This document shows positions 14,083 to 15,451 of a stretch of 15,451 nt of DNA, piece by piece. Each line of letters begins with the position of its first letter. The stretch's first letter is position 1. Source of the stretch: Streptococcus parasanguinis. Lineage in GTDB: Bacteria; Bacillota; Bacilli; Lactobacillales; Streptococcaceae. Both the position numbers and the translations under genes were made by a program. The DNA is taken from contig JAGZZN010000044.1 of NCBI GenBank assembly GCA_018377375.1, forward strand, positions 1 to 15,451, written 5' to 3'. A model generated the notes under the pieces. The model was not told the origin of the DNA. It ran no database searches and saw nothing but the letters and a program-made list of their open reading frames with translations.

Positions 14083-15231
14083 ATGCAGAAAATTTTATAT
14101 CTCCATGCTGGTGCCGAAATGTATGGTGCTGACAAGGTTTTGTTGGAGCTTATTAAAGAGTTGGATAAAGATGCTTTTGAAGCACACGTTATTTTACCCA
14201 ACGACGGTGTCTTAGTGGGTGCTTTAGAAGAGGTTGGTGCAAAGGTTAAAGTTATTGATTACCCAATCTTGCGTCGTAAATATTTTAATCCAAAAGGCAT
14301 TCTTGAGTACTTTGGCTCCTATAACCGTTACTCCAAACAAATTGCTAAATATGCTAAGGAGAATGGCATTAGCCTTATTCACAACAACACCACAGCGGTA
14401 CTTGAGGGGATTTATCTTAAACGTAAGTTGAAATTACCTTTGATTTGGCATGTGCATGAGATTATCGTCAAGCCAAAAGCCATTTCAGATTTTATCAACT
14501 TTTTGATGGGGCGCTATGCGGATACGATTGTGACAGTTTCAAATGCTGTGGCAAATCACGTCAAGCAGTCTCGTTTTGTAAAAGATGACCAAGTTCAAGT
14601 CATCTATAATGGTGTTGACAATGCCGTTTATCAGGTGATGAATGCTAGCGCTGTTCGTGACCAGTTTGGTATTGCACAGGATGCTTTGGTTATCGGAATG
14701 GTTGGTCGAGTGAATGCCTGGAAAGGGCAAGGTGACTTCCTAGAAGCTGTGACGCCAATCTTACAGGCTAATCCAAAAGCAGTAGCCTTTCTGGCAGGGA
14801 GTGCTTTTGAAGGTGAAGAATGGCGCGTGGATGAGTTGGAAAAAGCTATTTCAGAATCACCAGTAGCTGGACAAATCAAACGTATCGATTATTATAGTAA
14901 GACAACAGAGCTCTATAATATGTTTGATATCTTTGTCTTGCCAAGTACCAATCCAGATCCATTACCAACAGTCGTACTAGAAGCTATGGCTTGTGGCAAA
15001 CCTGTAGTCGGCTACCGTCATGGTGGTGTCTGTGAGATGGTCAAGGAAGGTGAAAATGGCCTTCTCGCTACTCCAAATCAGCCTGCAGAATTGTCTAAAG
15101 CTATTCAAGAATTGGCTGATAACACCGAGAAGAGAGAGCAATTTGGTAAGGCCTCTGTCAAACGTCAAAAAGAACTTTTTTCATTACAAAGTTATATTCG
15201 TAATTTCTCGGAGTTGTATAAGAAATACTAA
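14083..15231 (+). CDS. GT4-family glycosyltransferase
   Basis: Cytoplasmic GT-B glycosyltransferase, probably adding the third sugar to the wchF product. The product is 382 aa. The N-terminal acceptor domain begins with LHAGAEMYGADKVL (7-20), a common GT4 start. The donor domain shows VGRVNAWKGQGDF (207-219) and NPDPLPTVVLEAMACGKPVV (290-309), with E300 as the retained glutamate of the EX7E-like motif, so a retaining mechanism is expected. It resembles third-position transferases such as Cps2F or WefA of streptococcal loci, but donor sugar and linkage cannot be read from sequence. The ribosome site AAAGG (14072-14076) lies inside the wchF end, with only 2 nt between genes. GC is low (44 of 120 sampled bases). 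Confidence 0.85.
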   Translation: MQKILYLHAGAEMYGADKVLLELIKELDKDAFEAHVILPNDGVLVGALEEVGAKVKVIDYPILRRKYFNPKGILEYFGSYNRYSKQIAKYAKENGISLIHNNTTAVLEGIYLKRKLKLPLIWHVHEIIVKPKAISDFINFLMGRYADTIVTVSNAVANHVKQSRFVKDDQVQVIYNGVDNAVYQVMNASAVRDQFGIAQDALVIGMVGRVNAWKGQGDFLEAVTPILQANPKAVAFLAGSAFEGEEWRVDELEKAISESPVAGQIKRIDYYSKTTELYNMFDIFVLPSTNPDPLPTVVLEAMACGKPVVGYRHGGVCEMVKEGENGLLATPNQPAELSKAIQELADNTEKREQFGKASVKRQKELFSLQSYIRNFSELYKKY

Positions 15232-15232
15232 G

Positions 15233-15451
15233 ATGAATACTGAAACAATTAAGAACAAATTAAAACCGATCGTTTATCCAATTATTAACTTTATTCCTAG
15301 ACGAAGACTCAAGAATAAGAATTTCACGATTATTTGTGATAATTGTTGGGCGGGAAAGGTTTATCAGGAGTTAGGTTTACCTTACCAAACTCCTTTTGTA
15401 GGGATGTTTGTCTTTTCGCCTGATTATATCAAGATGCTCAAGAATTTAAAA
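15233..15451 (+). CDS. DUF1919 family protein, 5' part only (cut by window end)
   Basis: The first 73 codons of an ORF that begins 1 nt after the GT4 stop and is still open at the window edge. After a basic start the sequence shows NFTIICDNCWAGKVYQELGL and PYQTPFVGMFVFSPDYIK, the conserved opening of DUF1919 proteins, as I recall from polysaccharide clusters. The family has no established activity; I infer a role in transfer or modification of the repeat unit from context only. No clear ribosome site is seen, so coupling to the GT4 gene is likely. GC is very low (61 of 180 bases), suggesting acquired serotype-specific DNA. Confidence 0.7.
   Translation, partial: MNTETIKNKLKPIVYPIINFIPRRRLKNKNFTIICDNCWAGKVYQELGLPYQTPFVGMFVFSPDYIKMLKNLK

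Noticed and set aside
1..15451. CRISPR arrays, insertion sequences, rRNA or tRNA genes
   Set aside because: No regularly spaced repeats, transposase-like frames or RNA gene signatures seen on either strand.

Overview
The window comes from a low-to-moderate-GC Firmicute, almost certainly a Streptococcus of the oral mitis/sanguinis/parasanguinis type. The evidence is the gene order cls, ccs4-like, nrdD, a 46-residue ORF, a GNAT gene and nrdG, followed by a streptococcal capsule or receptor-polysaccharide locus headed by wzg-wzh-wzd-wze-wchA. As I recall, pneumococcal cps lies between dexB and aliA, whereas several oral streptococci carry their rps/cps locus beside nrdG, so this arrangement argues against S. 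pneumoniae. The species cannot be settled from the sequence alone. All recognised genes are on the + strand.

Layout. Positions 1-110 hold the tail of an intergenic repeat and a terminator. Cardiolipin synthase (192-1727) and a large multi-spanning membrane protein resembling Ccs4 and GT-C glycosyltransferases (1896-3734) are separate transcription units. Each has a very similar extended -10 promoter and its own terminator. The class III anaerobic ribonucleotide reductase region follows: nrdD (3857-6067), a 46-aa lysine-rich protein (6079-6219), a 313-base non-coding stretch packed with hairpins, a GNAT acetyltransferase (6533-7033) and the activase gene nrdG (7038-7643), closed by a strong terminator. 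A 16-bp perfect inverted repeat between ccs4 and nrdD looks like a terminator and also contains two NrdR-like boxes, one overlapping the nrdD -35 element.

The polysaccharide locus starts at 7831. Its upstream region (7680-7830) contains a full-consensus CcpA cre site, an unassigned perfect 15-bp palindrome and an extended -10 promoter. The cassette wzg (LCP ligase), wzh (PHP phosphatase), wzd and wze (the tyrosine kinase pair) and wchA (initiating sugar-1-phosphate transferase) is followed by wchF (rhamnosyltransferase), a GT4 glycosyltransferase and the start of a DUF1919 gene cut by the window end. WchA loads the first sugar on undecaprenyl phosphate, WchF and the GT4 enzyme extend it, Wzd/Wze/Wzh regulate polymerisation by tyrosine phosphorylation, and Wzg attaches the product to the wall. 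GC content falls from about 52% in wze/wchA samples to about 34-41% from wchF onward. The drop coincides with a strong hairpin at the wchA/wchF junction and marks the likely boundary between the conserved head and the exchangeable serotype-specific part.

The observations most worth a second look are the combined NrdR-operator/terminator, the cloverleaf-like element at 6256-6395 inside the RNR operon, the cre site and palindrome upstream of the capsule genes, and the GT-C-like membrane protein. I saw no CRISPR array, tRNA, rRNA, insertion sequence or transposase.
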